The notes below the pieces were generated by a model. That model searched no databases. It worked only from the letters and a program-made list of their open reading frames with translations, and was not told the origin of the DNA. Shown one piece after another: positions 1-7,906 of a DNA stretch of 35,091 bases (position 1 is the stretch's first letter; each line of letters opens with the position of its first letter). Source of the DNA: JBGCFO01 sp045106955. GTDB lineage: Bacteria > Pseudomonadota > Alphaproteobacteria > Rickettsiales > Rickettsiaceae. The translations under genes and the position numbers were made by a program. Location: the NCBI GenBank assembly GCA_045106955.1, contig JBGCFO010000009.1:1-35091 (forward strand). Reading direction: 5' to 3'.

Positions 1-2
1 CC

Positions 3-119
3 TGGTTAATCAAATTTAAGCGCAGGATTTTAGAAGGCATTTCTTTTTATCGGCAGGATTGGGAGATTATCAAACCAGCAATTTCGTTAAGAATGAGGAG
101 TATTTTGACAACTACCTAA
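3..119 (+). pseudogene. 3' remnant of an unidentified gene
   Basis: An open frame enters from the left edge and ends at a TAA at 117-119, giving 38 residues rich in Arg, Ile and Lys and ending ILTTT. I do not recognise it. Its basic, helical character and position before a long AT-rich non-coding stretch would suit the tail of a transposase or another decayed gene, but no family motif is visible. Bases 120-302 after it hold only AT-rich sequence with no supported feature. Confidence 0.2.
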
Positions 120-302
120 AGTTTTAGCGCGAAACTCCTGACCATATAATATATTGATTATTTAATAATATATTAACAAATTATTAAAATATCATCTATG
201 ATTTATAATTCAATAATATATTTTTTTTATATATTTGAGATATTAGTGACACGCTCTAATCTATTTCAAATAATAATCAAGCTTGCAATTAAAAAGAAAT
301 TG

Positions 303-331
303 TTGACAAGATTTCAACTTTTTGTTATGAA
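303..331 (+). promoter_or_regulatory. Sigma70-type promoter of the 54-aa gene
   Basis: A perfect -35 hexamer TTGACA (303-308) is separated by 17 bp from TATGAA (326-331), a good -10. Transcription would begin near 338, leaving a leader of about 24 nt before the ATG at 362. It is among the best promoter matches in the window and supports the small ORF downstream being expressed. Confidence 0.6.
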
Positions 332-361
332 AGACCATCACTTTTATAACGAATAAAGAAT

Positions 362-526
362 ATGGAAACACTGAAAGATACAACTTCAACAATGAATCTA
401 GATAGTTCAGATGAAGACATAATGAATTCAATGAATAATCAAAATCTACATCAAGATGGAGAAAATCTACATCACAATACAGAAGTATTAGGATCTGATG
501 TAATGTTTGGATGCGCAATATTCTAA
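362..526 (+). CDS. 54-aa acidic orphan protein ending in a CaaX-like motif
   Basis: This small ORF starts at the first ATG after an in-frame stop (347-349), behind a TTGACA-17 bp-TATGAA promoter. The product is hydrophilic and acidic, rich in Asn, Asp, Glu, Ser and Met, with the near-repeat QNLHQDGENLHHN and no signal peptide or membrane segment. It ends in FGCAIF, and the last four residues (C-A-I-F) fit the eukaryotic prenylation CaaX pattern. I recognise no family. It converges with rsmI, leaving only 13 bp between the two stop codons. The opposite strand also has an 85-aa open frame here (261-518), but this strand has the promoter, the compact arrangement and the more protein-like composition. 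Inference: a candidate secreted effector prenylated by the host. It could also be a chance ORF. Confidence 0.45.
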   Translation: METLKDTTSTMNLDSSDEDIMNSMNNQNLHQDGENLHHNTEVLGSDVMFGCAIF

Positions 527-539
527 AGAATATAGATTA

Positions 540-1388
540 TTAGTTAATATAAATATTGTTAACTATTTTATACACATCTTTTTTGCTAAACTGATTTTTA
601 AATTGCATATGAGCAATTTTTGTAGCAGTTTTAGCTGATAATTGCTCTGATAGACATAATCTAATTAATTCTATGATTTTGTTGTTATTTTGCTCATTAT
701 TCTGTATCTGTTGACCAGAAATAATGAGCACTATCTCTCCTCTAATCTTATTTTTACTATATCTATTCCTCAATTCCAATAAAGTACCACTATTTGACTC
801 TTGATGCATCTTTGTTAATTCTCTAGTAACGCAAGCGATTCTATTATCACCAAAAATATTCAGAGCAACTTCAATAGAATCTAAAATTCTATTACTCGAC
901 TCAAAAAATATTAAACTTGCATTCAATGTTATTAATGAACGGAACATATGTTCTTTTGCTAATTTAGTTTTTGGAATAAATCCTGCAAAGTAAAATTTAT
1001 CACTCGGCATATTAGATAGCGTAAGAGCTGCAATTGGAGAGGATACTCCAGGAATAATATCAAAATATAGCTTATGCTTTAGGATTGTTTGAACTAATTT
1101 ATAGCCAGGATCTGAGATTGTTGGCGTTCCAGCATCAGAAATTAAACTCACTACCTTATTTTGCATGATATGAGAACAGATTAAATCACGATCTTTAATA
1201 TCACTATGATCATTGTAAACCTTTAAAGGAACAGAGATTTGGTATTTTTCTAGTAATTTTCTAGATATTCTTGTATCTTCACATATTATAATGTTAGAAT
1301 TTGTTAAGGTTTCGATTGCTCTGAAAGTAATATCGCGAATATTACCTATAGGAGTTGATACTATATAGAGGCCAGGCTTTAATGTCAT
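540..1388 (-). CDS. rsmI: 16S rRNA (cytidine1402-2'-O)-methyltransferase RsmI
   Basis: RsmI uses S-adenosylmethionine to methylate the ribose 2'-OH of C1402 in the 16S rRNA decoding centre. The 282-residue product has the usual family length (about 280) and the tetrapyrrole-methylase fold signatures: STPIGNIRDIT at residues 11-21, ICEDTR at 35-40, SDAGTPTISDPG at 84-95 and IPGVSSPIAAL at 112-122. The start is the ATG whose complement lies at 1386-1388. It is divergent from the LpoA-like lipoprotein gene with only 26 bp between the starts, the arrangement seen for yraL-yraM in many proteobacteria, so the two promoters must overlap. Identification is firm. Confidence 0.95.
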   Translation of the reverse strand: MTLKPGLYIVSTPIGNIRDITFRAIETLTNSNIIICEDTRISRKLLEKYQISVPLKVYNDHSDIKDRDLICSHIMQNKVVSLISDAGTPTISDPGYKLVQTILKHKLYFDIIPGVSSPIAALTLSNMPSDKFYFAGFIPKTKLAKEHMFRSLITLNASLIFFESSNRILDSIEVALNIFGDNRIACVTRELTKMHQESNSGTLLELRNRYSKNKIRGEIVLIISGQQIQNNEQNNNKIIELIRLCLSEQLSAKTATKIAHMQFKNQFSKKDVYKIVNNIYIN

Positions 1389-1414
1389 TTAGTTAAATTA
1401 GTTAGTAATAGCAT

Positions 1415-2539
1415 ATGCATATCAAGAATATCAAAATATCAAACATAATCACTATATTTTTAACAATGCTTGTTCTCATTTCGTGTTCCAATGTAGATCG
1501 AGATTATAATGATTTTTCAGAAGCGCGCGAAGAAGTAGTGGAAATTGCGATTTTAATGCCAATGACTGGACCGCATGCAAAATTAGGTCAAGAATATAAT
1601 AAAATGATTAAAATGGGTTTGCACGATGAGGCCAAAACTCACATAAGGGTTACATCATACGATGGGTCCGATGAAGTGCAAGTGATGAATGCAATGAAAA
1701 CAATCATTGAACGTGATACTGATATCATTTTAGGACCTCTCTATTCAAAACTCACATCTATCATATCAAAGCAAGCTCAAGAACATAATATTATTATCAT
1801 GACAATGTCCAATGATCCTTCAATTGCAGATGATAATATATTTGTTTTCGGCCATGCTCCACTCAAACAAATTATGAAGATTGTAAATCATTTGCTAGCT
1901 AATCAACATCATTATTTTATTACATTATTACCAGCAAACGAATACTCTAGTAACATAGCTAAAATTGTTCAAGATATAATGGTAAAGCATAATGCAGTAC
2001 TAGCTAGAGCAGAGTTTTACGAAGATACCCCAGAGTCAATTATAAGAGCCGTAGGGATTGTTACTTCTACAGTGGATAATATAAACGAAATGGATGATCA
2101 AAATACTAAGCCCGTTATCTTAGTTTCTGATAACTCTCAAAATTTACAATTATTATATGAAGTCATAGATAGGTATAATCTAGATAAAAAAGCAGTTATC
2201 ATAGGCGATAATTCTATTGATATAGAAAATGCAAAGATTGATATGACTTTTGTTGGCTCATCTAATATTTTTACTAGCGATGTCAAAGATAAAGGCGAAA
2301 TTGAGGGTATTACACATTTATCATTTATGGATGCATTGGCTTATGATTTAGGTAGAATGGCTGCCTACGTTATTGGATATAAATTTAGCCCTCAAAGCTT
2401 TCTTAGTCGCATATATAATTCAGAATCGTTTGCAGGCATCTCTGGTAATATATTTTATCAATCTCAACCAATAGCGCAAAGACAATACGATATCATTTCA
2501 AAGCAAAATGGTGTATATACTACTATTAGATCTAATTAA
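1415..2539 (+). CDS. LpoA-like penicillin-binding protein activator lipoprotein
   Basis: The 374-residue product starts with a lipoprotein signal (hydrophobic stretch about residues 10-23, lipobox LISC with C24). It continues with a type I periplasmic-binding-protein fold: EIAILMPMTGPHAKLGQEY at the start of the domain, then DIILGPLYSK. This is the short alphaproteobacterial form of LpoA (YraM), with only the ligand-binding-like C-terminal domain. In E. coli LpoA is an outer-membrane lipoprotein that activates PBP1a; the role here is inferred from fold and from the divergent rsmI neighbour. The next gene, glutaredoxin, starts 15 bp downstream on the same strand. A nutrient-binding protein is less likely, because no ABC permease genes are nearby. 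Confidence 0.8.
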   Translation: MHIKNIKISNIITIFLTMLVLISCSNVDRDYNDFSEAREEVVEIAILMPMTGPHAKLGQEYNKMIKMGLHDEAKTHIRVTSYDGSDEVQVMNAMKTIIERDTDIILGPLYSKLTSIISKQAQEHNIIIMTMSNDPSIADDNIFVFGHAPLKQIMKIVNHLLANQHHYFITLLPANEYSSNIAKIVQDIMVKHNAVLARAEFYEDTPESIIRAVGIVTSTVDNINEMDDQNTKPVILVSDNSQNLQLLYEVIDRYNLDKKAVIIGDNSIDIENAKIDMTFVGSSNIFTSDVKDKGEIEGITHLSFMDALAYDLGRMAAYVIGYKFSPQSFLSRIYNSESFAGISGNIFYQSQPIAQRQYDIISKQNGVYTTIRSN

Positions 2540-2554
2540 TATTATTGGGAGTTT

Positions 2555-2818
2555 ATGAATATGACTACAAAACAAGTTACAATATATACAACTAAAACTT
2601 GCCCTCATTGCAACAGAGCTAAGATGTTATTTAATAGTAAAGGCTTAGAATATATTGAAATCAATGTAGATGATTCATCTGATCGTGAAATGATGATATC
2701 AAAAGCAAATGGACGTCGCACGGTTCCTCAAATATTTATAGGGGATGTACACGTTGGTGGAGCTGATGATTTATACAATCTTGAAAGTGAAAATAAATTA
2801 GATCAAATGCTATCATAA
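2555..2818 (+). CDS. grxC: Glutaredoxin 3 (GrxC type)
   Basis: This 87-residue protein is a dithiol glutaredoxin that reduces disulfides and glutathione mixed disulfides in the cytoplasm. The active site CPHC is at residues 16-19, the cis-proline motif TVPQI at 56-60, and the glutathione-binding GG at 68-69. The length is that of family GrxC. A Shine-Dalgarno GGGAG (2547-2551) sits just before the ATG and supports the start. It lies between the LpoA-like gene and trmD with very short gaps (15 and 12 bp), so it is probably cotranscribed with them. Confidence 0.93.
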   Translation: MNMTTKQVTIYTTKTCPHCNRAKMLFNSKGLEYIEINVDDSSDREMMISKANGRRTVPQIFIGDVHVGGADDLYNLESENKLDQMLS

Positions 2819-2830
2819 GATCTTTAATTA

Positions 2831-3586
2831 ATGACCAATGTGAACAATTCCTGTATACAATCCTTTAATGAGGTAAAGCAATTGCCATTATTTCATGCAA
2901 CAATTCTTACATTATTTCCAGAAATGTTCCCTGGCCCTCTTGGGCATTCCTTGTCTGGTAAAGCTTTAGGTGCAGGTATTTGGTCTTATAACGCAATAAA
3001 TATCAGAGATTTTGGTTTAACTAAGCATAAAAAAGTTGATGACACATCTTATGGCGGCACTGGAGGTTTAGTTATGCGACCAGATGTTTTAGGATCAGCA
3101 ATAGATTATGCTATTGATTTATATCCAGAATCACAAATATATTATCCTTCTCCTCGTGGAACTATGATGAATCAATCATTTATACGTAATATATCAAAGC
3201 AAAAACAAATTTTAATTTTATGCGGGAGATTTGAGGGTATTGACGAACGAGTAATAGAGCAATATAATATTACAGAATTTAGCCTTGGTGATTATGTTTT
3301 ATCTGGTGGCGAGGTGGCTGCATTTGGTTTACTAGATTGTGTTATAAGGCTTCTTGATGGTGTATTGGACAATAAATCTGTGCTAAGTACAGAGTCCTTT
3401 GAAAAAATAGGTGGATATGAGCATTCGTTGCTTGAATACCCTTTATACACTAAACCAGTTACATGGAAAGGTCATACTGTGCCTGACATTTTGTGCTCTG
3501 GTCATCATCAAAAAATAGAGAAGTGGCAATTGGAGCAATCTATTGCATTAACAAAAAAACGTAGACCAGATTTATTAAATAAATAA
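2831..3586 (+). CDS. trmD: tRNA (guanine37-N1)-methyltransferase TrmD
   Basis: TrmD methylates G37 next to the anticodon and so prevents +1 frameshifting. The SPOUT trefoil-knot motifs are clear: YYPSPRG at residues 104-110, CGRFEGIDER at 131-140 and LGDYVLSGGE at 152-161. The conserved start of the fold (ILTLFPEMFPG) begins at residue 25, so the protein carries about 20 more N-terminal residues than E. coli TrmD. No later in-frame ATG precedes that motif, so I keep the ATG at 2831, which lacks a clear Shine-Dalgarno and probably depends on coupling to grxC. rplS follows 14 bp downstream, the classic trmD-rplS pairing. Confidence 0.96.
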   Translation: MTNVNNSCIQSFNEVKQLPLFHATILTLFPEMFPGPLGHSLSGKALGAGIWSYNAINIRDFGLTKHKKVDDTSYGGTGGLVMRPDVLGSAIDYAIDLYPESQIYYPSPRGTMMNQSFIRNISKQKQILILCGRFEGIDERVIEQYNITEFSLGDYVLSGGEVAAFGLLDCVIRLLDGVLDNKSVLSTESFEKIGGYEHSLLEYPLYTKPVTWKGHTVPDILCSGHHQKIEKWQLEQSIALTKKRRPDLLNK

Positions 3587-3600
3587 AACTATAAAGAACA

Positions 3601-3978
3601 ATGAATATTATCGAACAATTTGAAAAAGAACAAATATCACAATTAACTAAAAACAATATTGTACCAAAATTTAAAGCCGGTGATACAGTTTCAGTAAACG
3701 TTAAGATTACCACTGGAGCAAACACTAGATTCCAAAAATTTGAGGGAGTTGTTATTGCAAAAAAGAACCGTAGCTTAAATTCTTCTTTTATAGTGCGTAA
3801 GGTTATTAATGGCTTAGGTGTAGAGAGAAAATTTGCCTTATACTCACCTAATATTACAATCACGGTTGTCAAATGCGGCATAGTAAGACGCGCAAAACTT
3901 TATTATTTAAGACAGAGACAAGGTAAGTCAGCTAGAATCAAGGAAGATATTAAAGCCACTCGTCAATTAAAGTCTTAG
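3601..3978 (+). CDS. rplS: 50S ribosomal protein L19
   Basis: L19 lies at the 30S-50S interface of the ribosome. The 125-residue product matches the family in length and motifs: FKAGDTVSVNVKI, the KFEGVVIAKKN stretch, and SFIVRKVINGLGVERKFALY, with the basic C-terminal tail. It follows trmD by 14 bp. A hairpin-forming inverted repeat (3984-4014) lies just after the stop and may end the operon, although it has no T-run. Confidence 0.97.
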   Translation: MNIIEQFEKEQISQLTKNNIVPKFKAGDTVSVNVKITTGANTRFQKFEGVVIAKKNRSLNSSFIVRKVINGLGVERKFALYSPNITITVVKCGIVRRAKLYYLRQRQGKSARIKEDIKATRQLKS

Positions 3979-3983
3979 ACTAT

Positions 3984-4014
3984 ATTATCAAGCTTGTTAC
4001 TAACAATTGATAAT
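3984..4014 (+). terminator. Hairpin after rplS
   Basis: The arms attatcaa (3984-3991) and ttgataat (4007-4014) are exact complements, and the interior holds a second inverted repeat (ttgtta/taacaa), so a long stem with a GC bulge can form right after the rplS stop. No T-tract follows, so it may act as a 3' end stabiliser rather than an intrinsic terminator. Confidence 0.35.
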
Positions 4015-4061
4015 GTAAGTTTATGTAGTCATTGAAAATATGTGTTTTGTTCTGTATTTTT

Positions 4062-4304
4062 TTACGAAACAGAACCTAATGCATATACGCATAAATCTTC
4101 CAACAAAACATTGTTTTTTTTAGCTAAGTCTTGCAATTTTGTAATTGCATACATCACTTCTTGTGGTATCACTCCCCCTCTTTCCTTAGATAACCATTCT
4201 GATTGAAAATGTAATGCATGGTGGCCTTGTTCTGGACGTCCAATATAGACAGTTACTGGGGATGTTTGATTTTCAAAGACACAATTAATATTAAATTTTT
4301 TCAT
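4062..4304 (-). CDS. DUF2610 family small protein
   Basis: This 80-residue soluble protein has no signal peptide or membrane segment. I recognise it from memory as the DUF2610 family, which is found across Rickettsiales. Conserved-looking blocks are PVTVYIGRPEQGHHALHFQ, SEWLSKERGGVIPQEVM and LAKKNNVLLEDLCVYALG. Length and motif order match the family. No function is known; the name elongation factor P has been attached to some relatives without support. It is divergent from clpA across 232 bp that contain a 9-bp palindrome (4346-4367) just upstream of its start. A search against PF11020 would settle the assignment. Confidence 0.72.
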   Translation of the reverse strand: MKKFNINCVFENQTSPVTVYIGRPEQGHHALHFQSEWLSKERGGVIPQEVMYAITKLQDLAKKNNVLLEDLCVYALGSVS

Positions 4305-4345
4305 TTAGTATATTAAATACAATTCTTTCCTTCAATTTATCATTA

Positions 4346-4367
4346 TATCACTACAAATGTAGTGATA
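4346..4367. promoter_or_regulatory. 9-bp palindrome between DUF2610 gene and clpA
   Basis: The arms tatcactac and gtagtgata are exact complements around the 4-nt centre aaat. It lies 42-63 bp upstream of the DUF2610 start and about 170 bp before clpA, so it is placed as an operator rather than a terminator. No recognised regulator family is implied. Confidence 0.35.
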
Positions 4368-4464
4368 CTTATAAAAAATTAAAAAATATATAATTCATTT
4401 GTTAGATTGTTATTAATTTACATAAAATTTACACTCAAGACACGATCATAAAATAATTCAATGA

Positions 4465-4494
4465 CTATTAATAGAATTATGTATCTATTAATAG
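4465..4494. promoter_or_regulatory. Tandem CTATTAATAG palindromes upstream of clpA
   Basis: Two identical 10-bp perfect palindromes CTATTAATAG occur at 4465-4474 and 4485-4494. They are 20 bp apart centre to centre, close to two helical turns, and 42-71 bp before the clpA ATG. The phasing fits a pair of dimer-binding sites. I see no clear RpoH-type (CTTGAAA) promoter in this gap. Chance repetition in AT-rich DNA is possible. Confidence 0.35.
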
Positions 4495-4536
4495 CATAAA
4501 TATAAGAAAATATTAGTAAACTCAATAGATAATTTT

Positions 4537-6906
4537 ATGTTATCACAAAATCTCGAAGTCACTTTACAAAATGCATTAAATATCGCCTCAAAATATTCTC
4601 ATGAATATGCAACATACGAACATTTAATGCGTGCATTACTTTTTGATCCCGATGTAGTTACAATGCTACAAAAACAAAAATATCAAACTACAAAAATAAT
4701 ACATGCATTAGATCATTATTTAGAACATAATCTTACAAAATTTAAAAAAACCAGCGTACAAGAAGTAAAGCCATCTACTGAATTTCAAAAATTAATTCAA
4801 AGAACATTAACTTATGGTCAATTATATAAAATAGTAGTAGTAAATGGCGTGCATTTGTTGTTAGAATTCTTTTTTAATCAGGAATGTTTCGCTATCCAAT
4901 GCTTGCAAAAGAATGGTATAACTAGAGAGGATGTATTGCGTTACACCTTAAGCAATACAGATATACATCTTAAAACATCCAATCAATTTGCTTATTTTTC
5001 AACTGTTGATCAAACTTTAAGCAAGAATTCTAATGAATCAGTATCTAATAAGATTAGCGAAAAATCATCTGTATTAAAACAAAATCAATCAGGGCTAGAC
5101 AATTACTGTATTAATCTTAATCAAAAAGCAAAAAACAATTCTATAGATGGAATTGTTGGACGTGATGATGAGATATATAAAACTATTGAAATATTATGCA
5201 AACGCAAGAAAAATAATGCTTTATTAGTTGGTGAACCAGGAGTTGGTAAAACCGCAATTGCAGAAGGTATAGCACTAAAGATTGTACAAAAGAAAATACC
5301 AGAACTATTGAAAAATTACACTATTTATTCTCTTGATATAGGAAGCTTAGTAGCAGGAACAAAATATCGTGGTGATTTTGAGGAAAGAATTAAAAAGATA
5401 TTTGCTGAAATCCAAAAAAGATCGGATGTCATATTATTTATAGATGAGATACATACAATAATTGGTGCTGGATCTACGACCTCTGGCACTTTAGATGCTA
5501 GCAATTTATTAAAACCAGCTCTTGCAAGAGGCGAGCTTAGATGTATAGGCTCAACTACATTTAAAGAATATCATAATCATTTAGAAAAGGATAAAGCATT
5601 AATACGAAGGTTTCAAAAAGTTGTTATCGCAGAACCAACAGAACAAGAAACAATAGTTATACTACAAGGATTAAAATCATTTTATGAGCAATATCATAAA
5701 ATTAAATACACAGAAAAAGCCCTTACTTCTGCTGTATTACTGTCTGAAAAGTACATTCAAGATAGATATTTGCCAGATAAAGCAATAGACCTTATTGATC
5801 AGGCTGCAGCTAGGAAACATTTATTATTTAGAAATAGCGATGATAAAGTTGTAACAGAAAAGGATATACAAGAATTAGTAGAAAATCTAACAGGTATACA
5901 AGATGTATCTATTACAGCTGGCGATATTAAATTATTGCAATCTTTAGAAACAAAATTAAAGAACTGTGTATTTGGTCAGGATAAAGCAATAACCAAATTA
6001 TGCTCAAGTGTTAAATTATCTATGGCTGGCCTAAAAAATAGCTCTAGACCAACTGGATGCTATCTCTTCGCCGGGGCAACTGGAGTTGGTAAAACAGAAC
6101 TAGCCAAGCAATTAGCCAAATTTTGCAATATGAAGTTAATAGCGTTTGATATGTCTGAATATTCCGAGCAACATTCTATCTCAAAACTTGTTGGTAGCCC
6201 ACCTGGATATGCGGGATTTGATAACGGGGGTCAATTAACAGATGAAGTTGATAAACATCCTTATTCCGTTGTATTATTTGATGATATAGAAAAAGCTAAT
6301 AAAGAAATCCTTAATTTATTGTTGCAAATTATGGATGACGGTACTTTAAACGATAGTTCAGGTAAAGTGGTAAATTTTAGCCATGCCATAATTATTCTTA
6401 CAACAAATTTAGGATTTGAATCAATAAAAAAGAATCCAATAGGTTTTAGTAACCACAAAGATCAAAAGAATAATGAGATAAAATCAGCTCTTGAGTCAAT
6501 TAATTGTATATTTAGTGCAGAATTTAGGAATAGATTAGATAGTATAATTTTATTCAATCCATTAGATCAAAATATCATGAATATGATAATCGAGAAAAAT
6601 TTAAATGCATTAACTATACATTTAAACACTAGGGATATTGACATTGAATTTAACAATTACGTTATAAAATATCTAGCACGTAAATGTATGACAGATAAAA
6701 ATGGCGCAAGAATACTAGATCGAATTATTGATTACCAAATAAAACAAACTATAGCAGATGAGATATTATTTGGAAAATTATCTAATGGGGGCACGGTTTA
6801 TGTAAATTCGGATCAAGATGGTAAAGAGTTAAATTTTAGATTTGTAAATCATGATGCCGCTTATCAAGAAGCATTAGACAAAAAGGAAGTTGAAAGCATA
6901 GCTTAA
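4537..6906 (+). CDS. clpA: ATP-dependent Clp protease ATPase subunit ClpA
   Basis: ClpA unfolds substrates and feeds them to the ClpP peptidase; N-degron substrates arrive through the adaptor ClpS. The 789-residue product has a Clp N-domain (about 1-145), a variable linker (about 150-200) rich in Asn, Ser and Lys, AAA domain D1 with Walker A GEPGVGKT (232-239) and Walker B LFIDEIHT, and D2 with Walker A GATGVGKT (513-520). The ClpP-docking loop IGF is at 635-637, and this with the lack of a long middle domain distinguishes it from ClpB. The D2 Walker B reads VVLFDDIEKA, with Asp in place of the usual catalytic Glu. clpS, usually just upstream, is absent here; a DUF2610 gene is divergent instead. 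No strong Shine-Dalgarno is seen. Confidence 0.95.
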   Translation: MLSQNLEVTLQNALNIASKYSHEYATYEHLMRALLFDPDVVTMLQKQKYQTTKIIHALDHYLEHNLTKFKKTSVQEVKPSTEFQKLIQRTLTYGQLYKIVVVNGVHLLLEFFFNQECFAIQCLQKNGITREDVLRYTLSNTDIHLKTSNQFAYFSTVDQTLSKNSNESVSNKISEKSSVLKQNQSGLDNYCINLNQKAKNNSIDGIVGRDDEIYKTIEILCKRKKNNALLVGEPGVGKTAIAEGIALKIVQKKIPELLKNYTIYSLDIGSLVAGTKYRGDFEERIKKIFAEIQKRSDVILFIDEIHTIIGAGSTTSGTLDASNLLKPALARGELRCIGSTTFKEYHNHLEKDKALIRRFQKVVIAEPTEQETIVILQGLKSFYEQYHKIKYTEKALTSAVLLSEKYIQDRYLPDKAIDLIDQAAARKHLLFRNSDDKVVTEKDIQELVENLTGIQDVSITAGDIKLLQSLETKLKNCVFGQDKAITKLCSSVKLSMAGLKNSSRPTGCYLFAGATGVGKTELAKQLAKFCNMKLIAFDMSEYSEQHSISKLVGSPPGYAGFDNGGQLTDEVDKHPYSVVLFDDIEKANKEILNLLLQIMDDGTLNDSSGKVVNFSHAIIILTTNLGFESIKKNPIGFSNHKDQKNNEIKSALESINCIFSAEFRNRLDSIILFNPLDQNIMNMIIEKNLNALTIHLNTRDIDIEFNNYVIKYLARKCMTDKNGARILDRIIDYQIKQTIADEILFGKLSNGGTVYVNSDQDGKELNFRFVNHDAAYQEALDKKEVESIA

Positions 6907-6917
6907 TAATTGACTTA

Positions 6918-7892
6918 TTAGATTGAATAAATAGATTCTACTTTCCTAGTAATTTTATCATAGGAATTCATTATCAATGAATTAGCAATATATTGATTAC
7001 CATCTTTACGTATAGATTTTAACAATGACCCATTCGTAACTCCAGTAGCTACAAAATATACATGGCCAGATACAAGCTGTTGTAAATTATATTGATGCGC
7101 AAAATTATCAATACCCATCGTTTTTGCAAGCATCTGTTCATTGCTATTATTAAATAACATTCTGGATTTAATTTGACCTTTAGAGCATTTTAACGCTGCT
7201 GCTGCCAGCACACCCTCCGGCGCCCCTCCAATGCCCATAGACACGTGTGTATATCCATCATGAATATCATTGATTGCTACTTGTACTATAGGAGATATAT
7301 CTCCATCTTGAATCAGTTTAATTCTAGCTCCAACATCTCTTACTTCTTTAATTAAAGCTTCATGACGTTTGCGATTTAATATTGTAACTAATAAATCAGA
7401 TATTTTGCACTGCTTAAATTGTGCTATGTTATATAAATTTTCTTTAGGTGTTTTATCTAAATCAATCAAATCCTCTGGAGCCTGAAATCCTATTGCAATT
7501 TTTTCCATATACACATCAGGCGCATTTAATAATGTACCTTTTTGAGCTACAGCAATAACAGACAATGCAGAATCGGCGCCATGGCTAAGGATTGTAGTAC
7601 CTTCTAACGGATCAACTGCTATATCTAATATATCATAATCAGCATTATCTTCACTCGTTTTTGATCCAAATTCTTCACCGATATACAGCATAGGAGCATT
7701 ATCCCTCTGGCCTTCTCCTATGACGATTTTACCATGTATATTTAATGAATTTAGGCTATTTCGCATAGATGACACAGCCGCCTTATCAGCCGCAAACTCA
7801 TCTCCAAGGCCAAAAAATTGATAAGCTGCTATTGCAGCTTGCTCAGTAACATAAGCGATATCTAGAACATCATGGTTACGCAAAATAGTCAT
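6918..7892 (-). CDS. glpX: Class II fructose-1,6-bisphosphatase GlpX
   Basis: GlpX hydrolyses fructose-1,6-bisphosphate to fructose-6-phosphate, the committed step of gluconeogenesis. The 324-residue length is typical. Family motifs are visible: IGEGQRDNAPMLYIGEEFG after residue 57, the metal-binding VDPLEGTT, and SMGIGGAPEGVLAAAALKC. It is the last gene of a minus-strand operon (greA, rpoH, lipoprotein, glpX) with a 14-bp gap to the lipoprotein gene, and converges with clpA, leaving 11 bp between them. Retention of this enzyme by a bacterium that also imports ATP suggests that it makes sugar phosphates from imported or host-derived C3 compounds, as proposed for Anaplasmataceae; that is inference. 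Confidence 0.95.
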   Translation of the reverse strand: MTILRNHDVLDIAYVTEQAAIAAYQFFGLGDEFAADKAAVSSMRNSLNSLNIHGKIVIGEGQRDNAPMLYIGEEFGSKTSEDNADYDILDIAVDPLEGTTILSHGADSALSVIAVAQKGTLLNAPDVYMEKIAIGFQAPEDLIDLDKTPKENLYNIAQFKQCKISDLLVTILNRKRHEALIKEVRDVGARIKLIQDGDISPIVQVAINDIHDGYTHVSMGIGGAPEGVLAAAALKCSKGQIKSRMLFNNSNEQMLAKTMGIDNFAHQYNLQQLVSGHVYFVATGVTNGSLLKSIRKDGNQYIANSLIMNSYDKITRKVESIYSI

Positions 7893-7906
7893 ATAGCTAG
7901 AATTAC

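Noticed and set aside
261..518. 85-aa minus-strand frame opposite the 54-aa ORF
   Set aside because: Its composition (runs of Leu, Asp, Tyr, His) looks like the antisense of the Asn/Asp-rich plus-strand ORF, and it has no promoter or Shine-Dalgarno. The plus-strand frame has both promoter and compact spacing.
1415..2539. Branched-chain amino-acid binding protein of an ABC importer
   Set aside because: The fold is shared, but there are no permease or ATPase genes nearby and the divergent rsmI neighbour with the lipobox fits LpoA.
4049..4075. gttctgt/acagaac inverted repeat as terminator of the DUF2610 gene
   Set aside because: The repeat overlaps the end of the coding sequence, the loop is long (13 nt) and no T-run follows on either strand.
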